64,000 nt of DNA. Origin: DATFVJ01 sp963851085 (GTDB lineage: Bacteria > Actinomycetota > Actinomycetes > Streptosporangiales > Streptosporangiaceae). The notes beneath the pieces were generated by a model. That model ran no database searches. It had not been told where the DNA came from and worked only from the letters and a program-made list of their open reading frames with translations. The position numbers and the translations under genes are program-made. Below, in pieces: positions 42,228-51,367 of this stretch; position 1 is the stretch's first letter; the number at the start of each line of letters is the position of its first letter. The DNA lies in assembly GCA_963851085.1 (NCBI GenBank), contig CAWKNX010000011.1, forward strand, positions 248,001 through 312,000, given 5' to 3'.

Positions 42228-43140
42228 GGATGAGGCCATGGTCGGGCAGGTCCGGCGGTTCAACCGGACCGTCACGCAGCGGATCGGCGCGCTCAATGAC
42301 GCGTACCTGTCCAGCGGCCGGCGCCTTGGGCAGGCACGCGTGCTGTGGGAGATCGGCCCGGACGGCGCAGATGTCCGGGTGCTGCGGTCGCGGCTTGACC
42401 TGGACTCTGGCTATCTGAGCCGGCTGCTGCGGTCGCTTGAGGCTGACGGGCTTGCCGTGGTCGAACCGAGCCAGACCGACGGGCGGGTGCGCACGGTGCG
42501 CCTCACCGGCGCCGGGATGGCCGAGCGGGCGGTGCTCGACCGGCGCTCCGACGAGCTGGCCACGTCGATCCTCACACCGCTCAGCGCGCGGCAGCGCACC
42601 CGTCTCGTCGCGGCGATGACCGAGGTCCAGCGGCTGCTGCTGGCATCGGCGGTCGAGGTCGTCGGCTGCGATCCGCGGCACGCGCACGCCCGGTTCTGCT
42701 TCGAGGCGTACTTCAGCGAGCTGTCGCGCCGTTTCGAGGGCGGTTTCGACCCTGCCGGGAGCATCTCCGCCGACGACGACGAGCTGACCCTCCCGGCTGG
42801 CCTGCTGCTGGTCGCCATACTGCATGGCGACCCGGTGGGGTGCGGTGCGCTGAAGTTCCACCCCGGCGCGCCGGCCGAGATCAAGCGAATGTGGGTTGCC
42901 CAAGCTGTCCGCGGCCTCGGGCTGGGCAGCCGGCTCCTGGCCGACCTGGAGGCGCGGGCGGCGGCGGCCGGGGCCCGCACCGTCCGGCTGGAAACCAACC
43001 GCGCGCTCGACGAGGCGATCGGGCTGTACCGCGGCGCCGGTTACCGCGAGGTGGCCGCGTTCAACGACGAACGCTACGCCGACCACTGGTTCGAAAAGAC
43101 CCTCGACGGCCAACCAGCCAGCCACGCCGGACAGGCCTGA
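42226..43140 (+). CDS. MarR-family regulator fused to a GNAT acetyltransferase domain
   Basis: 304 residues. Residues 1-145 form a MarR winged helix (VLWEIGPDGADVRVLRSRLDLD, GYLSRLLRSLEADGLAVVEP, DGRVRTVRLTGAG); residues 160-300 form a GNAT domain (GDPVGCGALKFHPGAPAEIKRMWVA, VRGLGLGSRLLADLEARAAA, RTVRLETNRALDEAIGLYRG). MarR-GNAT fusions are known; they may couple ligand or acetyl-CoA binding to DNA binding. The 24-bp palindrome across the start supports direct autorepression. An ATG at 42190 is in frame but lies upstream of the palindrome; ATG 42226 is preferred. Confidence 0.88.
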   Translation: MDEAMVGQVRRFNRTVTQRIGALNDAYLSSGRRLGQARVLWEIGPDGADVRVLRSRLDLDSGYLSRLLRSLEADGLAVVEPSQTDGRVRTVRLTGAGMAERAVLDRRSDELATSILTPLSARQRTRLVAAMTEVQRLLLASAVEVVGCDPRHAHARFCFEAYFSELSRRFEGGFDPAGSISADDDELTLPAGLLLVAILHGDPVGCGALKFHPGAPAEIKRMWVAQAVRGLGLGSRLLADLEARAAAAGARTVRLETNRALDEAIGLYRGAGYREVAAFNDERYADHWFEKTLDGQPASHAGQA

Positions 43141-43468
43141 CCAAACAGCGAATGTCCGCTCGCCGCATCCCGCGGACGGATCAGACGGGCGCAGAACGCC
43201 CTCAAGGCGCCACGCTCCGGTCATCGATGAGCTTGCCGTTCGGTATCGGGGAAGCAGCGGAGCACCTGCCCGCGGGTGACCGGCCGCGGCAGCCGTTCGG
43301 GATGTGGCCCTTCCCCGCTGGCAGTGGTGGCGAGCCGCGCCCGCGGCCGTGTGCATGGGACCGCCGGGGCCCCCATTTCCCGATTGGTTGCTGCGGCAGG
43401 AGCGTGCTGGCCGCTGCGCCTGGCATAGTGCCCGTATGGCTCATCCGCGCGGCTTAGACCGGCGATAG
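43141..43468. other. Spacer with one short dispersed motif
   Basis: About 330 bases with no gene. CGGCAGCCGTTCGG at 43287-43300 is a copy of the 14-16-bp dispersed family, followed by GATGTGG. Confidence 0.5.
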
Positions 43469-43813
43469 ATGATGATCTGGTCCGACCACGACGAGACCCT
43501 CTACCATCTGCGGCGCCGCCGTCAGCGGATCTTGCGGCAGCTCATGCTGGTCTCCCTGGCGCACGCCATCGGTGCCATCGTGCTTGAGATGTACACCCGG
43601 CACCATCGGGGCCTGCACGTCGTGACCGTCGTGGCGTTCGTCGCGTTCCTTGCCGGGCTTGGTTCGGTCGCCATGCTGGGCGCGCGGTGGGGGCTGACCA
43701 GCAACGCCACGGAGAGCTGGTCGGCTGCCGGGCGGGGCAGGGCCGGCCGGAAGGCACAGCGCGCACGCAGGGCGCAGGCCCTCGGTGACGGGAAACGGGG
43801 CCGCCAGTATTAG
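43469..43813 (+). CDS. Small two-helix membrane protein, unknown function
   Basis: 114 residues. Helices at about 24-42 (LMLVSLAHAIGAIVLEMY) and 51-74 (VVTVVAFVAFLAGLGSVAML), then a basic disordered tail (GRAGRKAQRARRAQA). The start is ATG 43469 or 43472 with no clear ribosome site; the upstream GATAGATG could serve as a leaderless-type box. No family recognised. Confidence 0.55.
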   Translation: MMIWSDHDETLYHLRRRRQRILRQLMLVSLAHAIGAIVLEMYTRHHRGLHVVTVVAFVAFLAGLGSVAMLGARWGLTSNATESWSAAGRGRAGRKAQRARRAQALGDGKRGRQY

Positions 43814-43840
43814 CCGGCCTTTCAGCCGGGCAGGCTCGGG

Positions 43841-43896
43841 GCACGCGGGCGCACGGGCGCACGGGCACGCGGGCGCACGGGCACGCGGGCGCACGG
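43841..43896. repeat. 16-bp tandem repeat before the MOSC gene
   Basis: GCACGCGGGCGCACGG and close variants repeated about three and a half times between the membrane protein stop and the MOSC gene leader. Confidence 0.85.
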
Positions 43897-43988
43897 CCGC
43901 GCTGCCGGCGCCGGATTCTGGCCGATGGTCGTCCGGACCGGGGATATATCTGTTCGCCAAGACAGCGCTGGCCCGCGAGAATCGAGCC

Positions 43989-44579
43989 GTGGAGCATCTC
44001 TCACGTGAGCGTCTGGCGGCGGGGCTCGACCACATCCGCGATTCCCCGCGGGACTGCGGCCGGCTCCTTCTGGTGGTTCGCCGCCCCGCGACAGGCGAGC
44101 GGGTTTTGCCAAGCGAGGCGATGCTCGATCAGGTCGCCGGGCTCGTCGGGGACAACTGGCTCACCCGTGGCAGCAGCCGCACGCCGGACGGATCGGCGAT
44201 GCCGCAGATGCAGGTGACCGTGATGAATGCCCGGGCCGCCGAGCTCGTCGCCGGCGGCACTGACCGGATGCCACTCGCCGGTGACCAGCTCTACCTCGAC
44301 CTCGACCTCAGCGTCGAGAACCTGCCGGCCGGCAGCCTGCTCGCTGTCGGCCAAGCCGTGCTGCAGGTCAGCTCCGCCCCGCACCTTGGCTGCGCGAAGT
44401 TCGTCGAGCGCTTCGGCGCCGACGCCATGCGCTTTGTGAACTCTGGTCTCGGTCGCCAGCTGCGGCTACGCGGGATGAACACACGTGTGGTGGTTCCTGG
44501 CGCCGTCCGCCTCGGTGACCTGGCCGCGAAAGCCCCGGCCGGCCCTGATGGGGCGCCAGATGGCTGGCCAGAGCCCTGA
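43989..44579 (+). CDS. MOSC domain-containing protein
   Basis: 196 residues. MLDQVAGLVGDNWLTRGSSR, LYLDLDLSVENLPAGSLLAV and APHLGCAKFVERFGADAMRF match the MOSC (molybdenum cofactor sulfurase C-terminal) fold, with the conserved Cys in GCAKF. Such small MOSC proteins bind sulfur- or molybdenum-containing groups, or take part in amidoxime or nitrosation chemistry; the exact role is unknown. GTG 43989 is chosen because the fold follows directly. It may relate to the molybdopterin-type oxidoreductase at 51.7 kb, but no linkage is shown. Confidence 0.85.
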   Translation: MEHLSRERLAAGLDHIRDSPRDCGRLLLVVRRPATGERVLPSEAMLDQVAGLVGDNWLTRGSSRTPDGSAMPQMQVTVMNARAAELVAGGTDRMPLAGDQLYLDLDLSVENLPAGSLLAVGQAVLQVSSAPHLGCAKFVERFGADAMRFVNSGLGRQLRLRGMNTRVVVPGAVRLGDLAAKAPAGPDGAPDGWPEP

Positions 44580-44614
44580 GCCGGGCTCCCCGGCGCGTCG
44601 TGGCAGAGCCCGGG

Positions 44615-45631
44615 TCAGGTCCAGATGGCCCGCAAGCGGTCGCGGGAGTCGGCGCGCGCCAGGCGACGCAGCGTCGACTCCCTCGCCTGGCGCGCCACCG
44701 TAGCGCGGCGCCCAGGATCCATGGGATTGGGTCCGATGACCGCCGCGTCCTCCGCCGTCGGCTGGAACGCGATCACGTGCACGCCCCGCCGGCGGAGCCG
44801 CCGCGCCTCGCCTTCCAGAACCAGCCGCGACCATCGGCGGGCCGGCTGGTCGATGGCCAGCCGGATGCCGCGCCCGACCATCGACATGGGCGAACTCACC
44901 ACGATGAGGTCCAGGCCGGCGTCGGCCAGCACGTCCGCATTGGTCGGCGAATGTGCGCCGCCGTCCACGAAGAGCTCCCCTTCGATGCTGACCGGCCGGT
45001 AGAACCCCGGGATGGCGCACGACGCCGCGACGGCATCGGGGAGCGGCGGCCGGCTGTCGCGCCCGAACACCACCAGGCGCCCGTCTCGCTCCCGGACGGC
45101 ACACACCCACAGCGGGTCGTTCGGCCACGAGCCCAGCGCCAGCCCGGCGATTCCTGCCGAGATCAGTTCGGTGTCGGCTGCCCCCTCGGGCATGAGCCCG
45201 GCGAGCAGTGCCAGTGGCCTGGCCTCGAGCGGGCGGGCGACGGCGCGCGCCAGCCTGGCGGCGATGTCCGCGGGTCGGCGGACGCGCCCGCCCGGGCGCA
45301 AGGCGGGCGGCGTGCGCGGCGGCCCGACCATTGCCAGCAGCCGGGCCCCCGCGGCCGACATCGGCCGGCCCTCGGCACGGGCAAGCATGTCAGCCGCGGA
45401 AAGCCCGGCCCGCAGCGAGGTGCCGGTGATGGACCCGGCCGACGTGCCGACCACCACGGTGGCGCGGCGGGGATCCCAGCCCGTGGCCTCCTCGACGGCG
45501 GCCAGCACACCGGCGTGAAACGCGCCACCGGCGACACCGCCCGCGCCCAGCACCAGGCCGACTCGAGATCCTCCGCTGCCGCCGCCCCCGGCGGCTTTCT
45601 GGCCATCCGGCGCGGAGCGAGCCGTACTCAT
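44615..45631 (-). CDS. Patatin-like phospholipase
   Basis: 338 residues. GLVLGAGGVAGGAFHAGVL is the oxyanion GGxxG loop, GTSAG (62-66) holds the nucleophile Ser64, and FVDGGAHSP supplies the catalytic Asp223 of the patatin Ser-Asp dyad. The first 20 residues are Gly-rich and disordered, and no signal peptide is present. It probably hydrolyses membrane or storage lipids intracellularly. ATG 45631 is chosen because the fold follows; the longer upstream frame is Arg-rich. The gene is convergent with the MOSC gene. Confidence 0.9.
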   Translation of the reverse strand: MSTARSAPDGQKAAGGGGSGGSRVGLVLGAGGVAGGAFHAGVLAAVEEATGWDPRRATVVVGTSAGSITGTSLRAGLSAADMLARAEGRPMSAAGARLLAMVGPPRTPPALRPGGRVRRPADIAARLARAVARPLEARPLALLAGLMPEGAADTELISAGIAGLALGSWPNDPLWVCAVRERDGRLVVFGRDSRPPLPDAVAASCAIPGFYRPVSIEGELFVDGGAHSPTNADVLADAGLDLIVVSSPMSMVGRGIRLAIDQPARRWSRLVLEGEARRLRRRGVHVIAFQPTAEDAAVIGPNPMDPGRRATVARQARESTLRRLARADSRDRLRAIWT

Positions 45632-46000
45632 GAGACCCCGGCTACAGCGTGGTCGGGCGGCATGTGTCAGTTCTACCCGCTGGACCGGCACGTGGGGTGG
45701 CCGGGCCATCAGGTAGCGGGCGGCGCCTGCGGGCCGGGCCCGGCTGCCGGCCACCCCTCGCGGCCAGCGGGCCACAGCAGGCGCGCCGTCCGCCCGACGT
45801 CTTCGCGCGCCACCTCGGCGTCCAGGCGGGCGGCCGGCGCAGCGTGCGCCCGCCCCCAACATCGTCCAGATGGCGGATGTCTCCCGTCCGCTCTGGCGGC
45901 ACGCTGAGAACGTTGCTGCCACCTGTTGGGCACGGCCGCCGGCGAGATACCCGCTGGCGGCACCGCCCGGGCGGCATCCGCACCCGCCTTAGGGGGAGCC
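45632..46000. other. Spacer upstream of the DUF5999 gene
   Basis: 369 bases between divergent genes; both promoters should lie here. Frames on both strands are Arg/Pro-rich with no motif. Confidence 0.35.
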
Positions 46001-46252
46001 ATGACAGACAAGTTCGCGCCGCCATCGAGGTCAGCCCGCCCGCTGACGGACAAGATCTGCCGGCATCAGCCTCGTTGCCCGGATGCGCTGGCGCCGGACC
46101 GCAGCGCCGCACGGGCTGTGGCCAGCCATCCCGAGCAAGGCTGGAGTCTGCTATGCAACGGTGTCGTCTTGTTCGACGATGCCGGGGAACTCCTCCCAGA
46201 CGGCCGAGCCGTTTCCTCTCCACCCATCCGGATGGTGGTCGCGGCAGCCTGA
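46001..46252 (+). CDS. DUF5999 family small protein
   Basis: 83 residues: ICRHQPRCPDALAPDRSAAR, VASHPEQGWSLLCNGVVLFD and DAGELLPDGRAV are the core of DUF5999, a small actinobacterial family with paired Cys and His that suggests a metal or redox site; its role is not known. AGGGGGAG (45991-45998) precedes ATG 46001, so the longer upstream frame is dismissed. It stands alone. Confidence 0.88.
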   Translation: MTDKFAPPSRSARPLTDKICRHQPRCPDALAPDRSAARAVASHPEQGWSLLCNGVVLFDDAGELLPDGRAVSSPPIRMVVAAA

Positions 46253-46445
46253 GCCGGCGCAGATGTGGCACTTAGCCAGGAGAGGACGATGGCCAGTGAG
46301 CGCTTCTTAACAGGCGCGGGACAACAGGGAATACGTGCGCAGGCTGCTCAGGAGGACGCAGCCGGCATTCGCTGCGGCGCTGGACTGGGCTGAACGGGAA
46401 CTGTCGTGCCCCACCTGCCTGGGCACTGGGCCGAATTCTCACGTC

Positions 46446-47042
46446 TCAAAGCTTCAGGACGCCCGGCAGGGCCGCCATGGCCCGGGCCGTGTGGTTCCGC
46501 ACCGCACCCGGGCCGATCCCCATCGCGGATGCGGCCTGCTCTTCGGAGAGATCCAGGTAGAACCTGAGCACGACCGCTTCCCGCTGTCTCGGTGGGAGGG
46601 CGCGCAGGGCTGAGATCACCATCGAGCGTTCGCGTGTGATCGCTTCCTGGCCGGCTCCGGGCATGGCCACCGCGCGCTCGGGTGTCTTCGGATCGGCCAC
46701 CGCTGCGTGCCGCAGCGCCGACCGCGACCCTTTCACCACGGACTGACGCAGGTAGGACAGGGCCTTGTCGCGGTCCCGCAGCCAGCGCCAGGCACCGTGC
46801 ATGGCAACGAAGGCGTCCTCCGCCACTTCCGCCGCGGTATCTGCGTCGCCAACCAGCAGAGTGGCCAGCCGGACCAGCGGGCGGTAGTGCGTTGCGTAGA
46901 GCGCCGTGACCGCCTGGTCGGCAGCCGATTCGGCTTCGGCGGTGACCGAACCGGGCGCGGGGCCGGTTGGCCCGGTATCGGCCGCGTGCGTGGGACGCGC
47001 CGCGGGGTCCGGCTCGTCTGCGGTCATGTTGACATTGCGCAC
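46446..47042 (-). CDS. SigE-family ECF RNA polymerase sigma factor
   Basis: 198 residues. Region 2 reads TALYATHYRPLVRLATLLVGDADTAAEVAEDAF with DKALSYLRQSVV; region 4 reads ALPPRQREAVVLRFYLDLSEEQAASAMGIGPGAVRNHTARAM. The N-terminus is a disordered acidic/Pro-rich leader. GTG 47042 follows an ideal AGGAG and is preferred over ATG 47027. It is divergent from an XRE-type regulator. No anti-sigma gene is immediately downstream, which is unusual for this class; a membrane-protein operon lies 1 kb away. Confidence 0.88.
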   Translation of the reverse strand: MRNVNMTADEPDPAARPTHAADTGPTGPAPGSVTAEAESAADQAVTALYATHYRPLVRLATLLVGDADTAAEVAEDAFVAMHGAWRWLRDRDKALSYLRQSVVKGSRSALRHAAVADPKTPERAVAMPGAGQEAITRERSMVISALRALPPRQREAVVLRFYLDLSEEQAASAMGIGPGAVRNHTARAMAALPGVLKL

Positions 47043-47310
47043 AGGGCTCCTGCCCGTCAGGGATGGCGGCCGCAGGGCGCCCCCGCCGACAGCCCTGCGG
47101 CCCGTCTTCCGGGATCTGGTGCGACTGCTCACATGTGCACACTGTAGGAAGATTTCTGACACGATGTCAAGATATAAGCCGTCACAGGACATAAAAAGTG
47201 GCATACAAGCGAAAAAATCGGAAGAAACGTTACGGTATAGTCAGATAGATGTCACCCTGTCTCCGGACAGTACGATAGATTCTTCTAACCTCTTCCGTCA
47301 GGATGTGGAC
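47043..47310. promoter_or_regulatory. AT-rich divergent promoter between sigma factor and XRE gene
   Basis: The 270 bases are much AT-richer than the flanks. They include a CACATGTG palindrome near 47131 and several -10-like strings (GGTATAGTCAG, TACGATAGATT). Exact start points are not assigned. Confidence 0.5.
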
Positions 47311-47709
47311 ATGGCAGGTGAGGACTGGAAACGGCTCGGTGACTACGTGGTAGCGAGGCGCATCGCGCTCGGCATGCGGGACCGCCGTGCGCTTGCCGCC
47401 GCGACCGGCGTCACCGACCGCACGCTCGGAAAGATCGAGAACGGCAGGGGCGTGTCCGCCAGCACCCTCGGAGCGGTCGAGAACCATCTCGGCTGGACCC
47501 CCGGGTCATGCCGCCGGATCCTGGCTGGTGGCGAGCCGGGCATCGTGGCGGCCAACGCGAGCCCGCCCCAGTACGACGACCCGACGCTGCAGCACATCGC
47601 GGAAACGCCAGGACTGCCCCCTGACGTGGTGCGCGGACTGATCGCGCTCGCCCGCAACTGGCGCGAGCAGACCGGCGATCGCCGCGAGCCGGTGCGCCGC
47701 CAGGCCTGA
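47311..47709 (+). CDS. XRE-type helix-turn-helix regulator
   Basis: 132 residues. Residues 5-65 form a Cro/CI helix-turn-helix (YVVARRIALGMRDRRALAAA, TGVTDRTLGKIENGRGVSAS, VENHLGWTPGS); the C-terminal half is helical without a known domain. AGGA lies just before ATG 47311; the frame is open far upstream through the promoter, which is not credible. Divergence from an ECF sigma factor suggests it controls that gene, as XRE/ECF pairs do elsewhere. Confidence 0.82.
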   Translation: MAGEDWKRLGDYVVARRIALGMRDRRALAAATGVTDRTLGKIENGRGVSASTLGAVENHLGWTPGSCRRILAGGEPGIVAANASPPQYDDPTLQHIAETPGLPPDVVRGLIALARNWREQTGDRREPVRRQA

Positions 47710-47716
47710 TCAGCTA

Positions 47717-47882
47717 GGAGGCCGCTGAACAACGGTGTCCGATCAGCGAGCGGGTCATCCGCGCCCGGCTGGCAAGGCGGAGCCCGAGGCCGCTACCAGC
47801 GGTTTGTAACGGCGAGGGTGACAACGCCGCCAGCCGGGATGCGGGGGCACGCGAGCCGGGCAGGTGTTGTTCAGCGGCCTCC
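47717..47882. repeat. Nested inverted-repeat element
   Basis: Outer arms of 17 exact bases, GGAGGCCGCTGAACAAC (47717-47733) and its complement (47866-47882), enclose an inner pair CCCGGCTGGC/GCCAGCCGGG about 60 bases apart. It starts eight bases after the XRE stop and has no open frame of its own. It could be a MITE with terminal inverted repeats or a structured RNA/terminator. Confidence 0.7.
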
Positions 47883-47993
47883 CAGCCGTCCTACCGGGCC
47901 CGCCTTGTCGTCGCGGCTGAGCGGCGGGCGCGGGCGCGCGGCCGGCGTTCGCGCCTTGACCGCGTCCGCCGGGGGCGCGCACCCGCCGGGTGG

Positions 47994-48716
47994 TCAACCC
48001 GCCAGTGACAGCGCTGGCACGCACACACGGATGCCCAGGACGATGACGCACACCCCCGTGCGGCCTCCCGATGGGGGCGGCGGCTGTGAGGGCGATGGGA
48101 CAGGACTGGGCGGCGGTGACGGCGGAGAACTGGGCGGCGGGGCGGTAATCGGCACAGGCGGCGTCGGGGCAGGACTTGGACCAGGCGACGTCGGGGCAGG
48201 CTGCGGCGGCCCCGCTGGCGGGCCGGATGGCGGCCCGGCTGGCGGCCCAAGCGATGCGGACGGCACCGCGGCCACCGGCTGCGCCTGGCCCCGGTGCCCG
48301 GCGTGCGCGCGCTGCTGGCTCCCCGGTTGATGCGGCATGACCGTGCTGATTGCGGGCGGCACCGCAGGCGCGGACGCGCTGTGCCGGTGCGGCGCGGCCG
48401 CGAAGAAGATCCCGGCAGCTGAGGCACCCACCGCTAATGCGGTCGCTGCTGGCACCCATGCCGTGGGCCGGGCACTGAGCATCTGGATGGATCGTCCAAG
48501 CCATGCCCGGAGCGCCACGAGCAACGCGACCCCCACCGGGGCCAGCCCGGCCCGCCACCCAGCGCGGCGCGAGGCACGGATCGCCTCCACCACGGCCACC
48601 CGCTGGCGCTTGGCGTCGAGCGCGTCCGATATGTAGATGACCACGTCGCCGTCTTGATCCCGGTGGAGGAGGGCCCTGAGCCCCTCCGGCAGGGTCACGC
48701 GCTCCAGGCGGATCAC
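47994..48716 (-). CDS. Single-pass membrane protein with long Pro-rich extracytoplasmic tail
   Basis: 240 residues: a cytosolic N-domain (VIRLERVTLPEGLRALLHRD, DVVIYISDALDAKRQRVAVV), hydrophobic segments around residues 72-110 (GVALLVALRAWLG; AATALAVGASAAGIFFAAA), then a Pro/Ser/Thr-rich tail (about 115-220) and a final CVIVLGIRVCV loop with two Cys. The layout resembles an anti-sigma factor or wall-spanning sensor, but no zinc HxxxCxxC motif is seen. GTG 48716 overlaps the upstream TGA (GTGA), so it is translationally coupled to the coiled-coil gene. Confidence 0.75.
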   Translation of the reverse strand: MIRLERVTLPEGLRALLHRDQDGDVVIYISDALDAKRQRVAVVEAIRASRRAGWRAGLAPVGVALLVALRAWLGRSIQMLSARPTAWVPAATALAVGASAAGIFFAAAPHRHSASAPAVPPAISTVMPHQPGSQQRAHAGHRGQAQPVAAVPSASLGPPAGPPSGPPAGPPQPAPTSPGPSPAPTPPVPITAPPPSSPPSPPPSPVPSPSQPPPPSGGRTGVCVIVLGIRVCVPALSLAG

Positions 48717-49030
48717 GATGCTCCTGATGCCAGCCGGCGGATCGCCGCCCACCACTCACCGGGGTCACCGCCCTGGCCGCCGACCACGGCGATGACCTCA
48801 CGGCCGTCGACGGCAAGGCGCACGGGGGTACCCTCCTGGCGAAGATCATCTGCCGCCGCCAGCAGCGACGGCGGTACGGGAACAGATGGCGCAGCGTCCC
48901 GCAGCGTCGCGCCGGCGGCCTCGGCGATCTTCTCGAACAGCACTACCCGCCGCTGCAGCTCAGCCTGATCTGCCCTGGCTTCCAGGACAGCGTTCTCAAG
49001 CCGCCGCAGGCGGCGTTTTCCCACCCACAA
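48713..49030 (-). CDS. Small coiled-coil protein coupled to the downstream membrane protein
   Basis: About 105 residues. An N-terminal coiled coil (KRRLRRLENAVLEARADQAE, LQRRVVLFEKIAEAAG) is followed by a small beta region (TPVRLAVDGREVIAVVGGQG). TTG 49030 or an in-frame GTG at 49024 starts it. Its TGA overlaps the next GTG, so the two proteins are probably made in equal amounts and may form a complex at the membrane. No family recognised. Confidence 0.68.
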   Translation of the reverse strand: MWVGKRRLRRLENAVLEARADQAELQRRVVLFEKIAEAAGATLRDAAPSVPVPPSLLAAADDLRQEGTPVRLAVDGREVIAVVGGQGGDPGEWWAAIRRLASGAS

Positions 49031-49309
49031 GGCCCTGGCAGACCTCCCTCACGGACCGCATACCCCAATGAGCACATTACGCCTCTCGCGGCTTTCCCGG
49101 TACGCTGGCTGGCTCCTGCGGCAGTCACTGCTCGAATCCGGGCAGGCCGCGCGCGTGGCCAGGACGGGATGACGGCCCCGCCCTGGCCGGGCGAAGATCA
49201 GCGGGTGCATCGAACCACCAATGGCCCGCTCATGGCCTCGGCCGGTTCCCGGCAGCTAAGTTCGGATGGGGTACCACCGGCAGGCCCGCCGATATGGACG
49301 CCGACAGCG

Positions 49310-51367
49310 CTAACTTCGCGGCAGGTAACGGTTGCCCAGGATAATATTGGCACGGCCCCTATTCACGACCGCGCGGTCAGTATTCGGCAAATACCGTCCG
49401 ATTCTATCAAGGCCGATATAGTTATTGATCACCAGGTTGCCGTACGTGCCCGCCCGCAGTGTCACTCCGTTGCCTGTGTTGGCACTAATCAGATTAGACC
49501 GCTTCGGGCCCGCGTCGCCGATGGTGTTGCCGCGCGCCCTGCCGCCTATCAGGATCCCGCCCTTTTGGTTGCCCAGAGCTCTCAGGCCACGGAGCCTGGT
49601 GCCGATGAAACTGCCGAAGACCCGGTTGTCATGAGCCTTGCCGACTATCGCGAGCCCATATCCCACATTACCTGAAAATGTATCCTGCGGAATCACTGAA
49701 CGCAGCGTGCCGCCAATTGCGTTGTCGTGCGCGTTATCGTCGATAAGAACACCATCGCCGCCATTGGGCAGCGCGGCGCCGCCGCTGGTCGTCAGGCCGA
49801 CGATATTGGGGTCGATCGTCACCCCGGAAGCATCGCCCGCTAGCTCAATACCGTTCTTCGCATTCCCGGAAAACACGCTCGTCCGAGACAGGTTGCCGCC
49901 TCCCGTCGACGTGATAAGCAGGCCGTCATTGCCGTTGGGAGCGGCGCCCTTGAAGGCCAGCAAGCCCCCAAAGGTGTTGAAGCTGACGAATCCGCTCGCG
50001 GTGCCTTTCACCGCTATGCCGTTGAGACCGTTGCCGGATGACACGTTCCCAAGCGGAATAACCCCGCCCACCTTGGTATTCGCCGAGGATCCGTCGACCA
50101 GAATGCCGTTCCGCTGATTGCTGACGGTTGCGGTGTTGTCGGCGCCGACGCCAAAGAAATCCCCCTGGACAAGCGTTCGGCGTGAGCTGGTGATGCGCAG
50201 GCCATTCCTGCCGTTGCCGCTGACAACGTTGTAGTAGACGAACGGATTGGTGGTGAACTTGCAGCCTGCCAGCGAATTATCGTTCGCCCTGTTGATCCAC
50301 ACTCCATTGCCGCCATTGCCGATCGCACCGTCGCCATCAGCCGTCGTGCCGACAAAGTTCCCGTTCAGGACGTTGCCCCGGGAGCCGGTATCGATCAGCA
50401 CACCGTTCCGGGAATTTCCTGATATCAGATTGCCCAGCGGGGGCACCACGAAGACCGGAGTCACCGTGCCCTTGTCTCCGGTCGGATCGTTCGCCTGGCC
50501 CGTAGCGGTGTCGACGAAATCAGTTCCGCCGATCTCATTGCCGTTGGACCTTCTGGTGATAGATATACCGTCACCGCCATTGGCAATCGCCGACGTGCCA
50601 GCCGCATTCGTTCCGATGCGATTGGATACCACGGTATTTCCGGACGAACCGGACAGCACGATGCCGCTTCCCGTATTCCCGGAGATCACGTTCGCGACAA
50701 CACCGGAAGCGCCCGAGCTGTTCAACCCGATCAAGTTCCTCGACGAGCTCGCTGAAACGTACACGCCGTCGCCGTGGTTGCCGGATGCCGCCCCGGTCAA
50801 GCCCAGGCCGATGTAGTTGTCATCGAGGGTGATCGAGCTGGCGTTCAGGGTTACGCCGCTGCCGCTGGCGTTGTCCACGGCAACGCCCAGAAGCTGCGAA
50901 CCAGCCGAGCCTGCCGCAAATAGCAGGCCGGCGTGCGCGTTGCAGTCAATTGCTACCACCGGCGGTCCACCACTGATGTACGTCGGTGCCGACGTTGCAT
51001 CGATCGTGACATCCCTGGAGATCGCAGGCAGGTTACTGGCGAGGGTGATGGTTCCGTGGACAGCGAAGCCGATAACCGTGGACTGTCCAGGCGAACTCAC
51101 ATCGGCGCTGCTGATCGCCGCCCGGAGCGAACCTGGCCCGGAGCTTCCGAGGGTCGTCACGACGATCGATCGCGGGGATGCCGGGGTGGCTGCGGACGTT
51201 CCAGTTGCCCCGGGCTGGGCCGCATCCGCCGTGACAGCGACGGCCGCCGATGTGCATGCGGCAATGCCGACGGCAGCGGCGATCCGGAGCAGGATTCTCG
51301 CCCCGGAAGGACCTTCAGTGCGCAGTCCCACGCGCGGGAACCTCGAGTGTGCGGTGCGAGCGAGCAT
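49310..51367 (-). CDS. Secreted right-handed parallel beta-helix repeat protein
   Basis: 685 residues. A signal peptide (ILLRIAAAVGIAACTSAAVAV near residues 26-50) precedes a PARP/CSLREA-like N-module (IVVTTLGSSGPGSLRAAISS) and then roughly 18 beta-helix coils with the repeating patterns NGGDGV, GNxISGNxxNGV and IGGT (for example GNLISGNSRNGVLIDTGSRG). This is the secreted pectate-lyase-like or adhesin beta-helix fold; no catalytic residues are evident. Codon use in the repeat region is visibly more AT-rich (AAT, ATA, ATT) than in neighbouring genes, suggesting horizontal acquisition. ATG 51367 is chosen for the signal peptide; the frame is open 46 codons upstream. Confidence 0.85.
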   Translation of the reverse strand: MLARTAHSRFPRVGLRTEGPSGARILLRIAAAVGIAACTSAAVAVTADAAQPGATGTSAATPASPRSIVVTTLGSSGPGSLRAAISSADVSSPGQSTVIGFAVHGTITLASNLPAISRDVTIDATSAPTYISGGPPVVAIDCNAHAGLLFAAGSAGSQLLGVAVDNASGSGVTLNASSITLDDNYIGLGLTGAASGNHGDGVYVSASSSRNLIGLNSSGASGVVANVISGNTGSGIVLSGSSGNTVVSNRIGTNAAGTSAIANGGDGISITRRSNGNEIGGTDFVDTATGQANDPTGDKGTVTPVFVVPPLGNLISGNSRNGVLIDTGSRGNVLNGNFVGTTADGDGAIGNGGNGVWINRANDNSLAGCKFTTNPFVYYNVVSGNGRNGLRITSSRRTLVQGDFFGVGADNTATVSNQRNGILVDGSSANTKVGGVIPLGNVSSGNGLNGIAVKGTASGFVSFNTFGGLLAFKGAAPNGNDGLLITSTGGGNLSRTSVFSGNAKNGIELAGDASGVTIDPNIVGLTTSGGAALPNGGDGVLIDDNAHDNAIGGTLRSVIPQDTFSGNVGYGLAIVGKAHDNRVFGSFIGTRLRGLRALGNQKGGILIGGRARGNTIGDAGPKRSNLISANTGNGVTLRAGTYGNLVINNYIGLDRIGRYLPNTDRAVVNRGRANIILGNRYLPRS

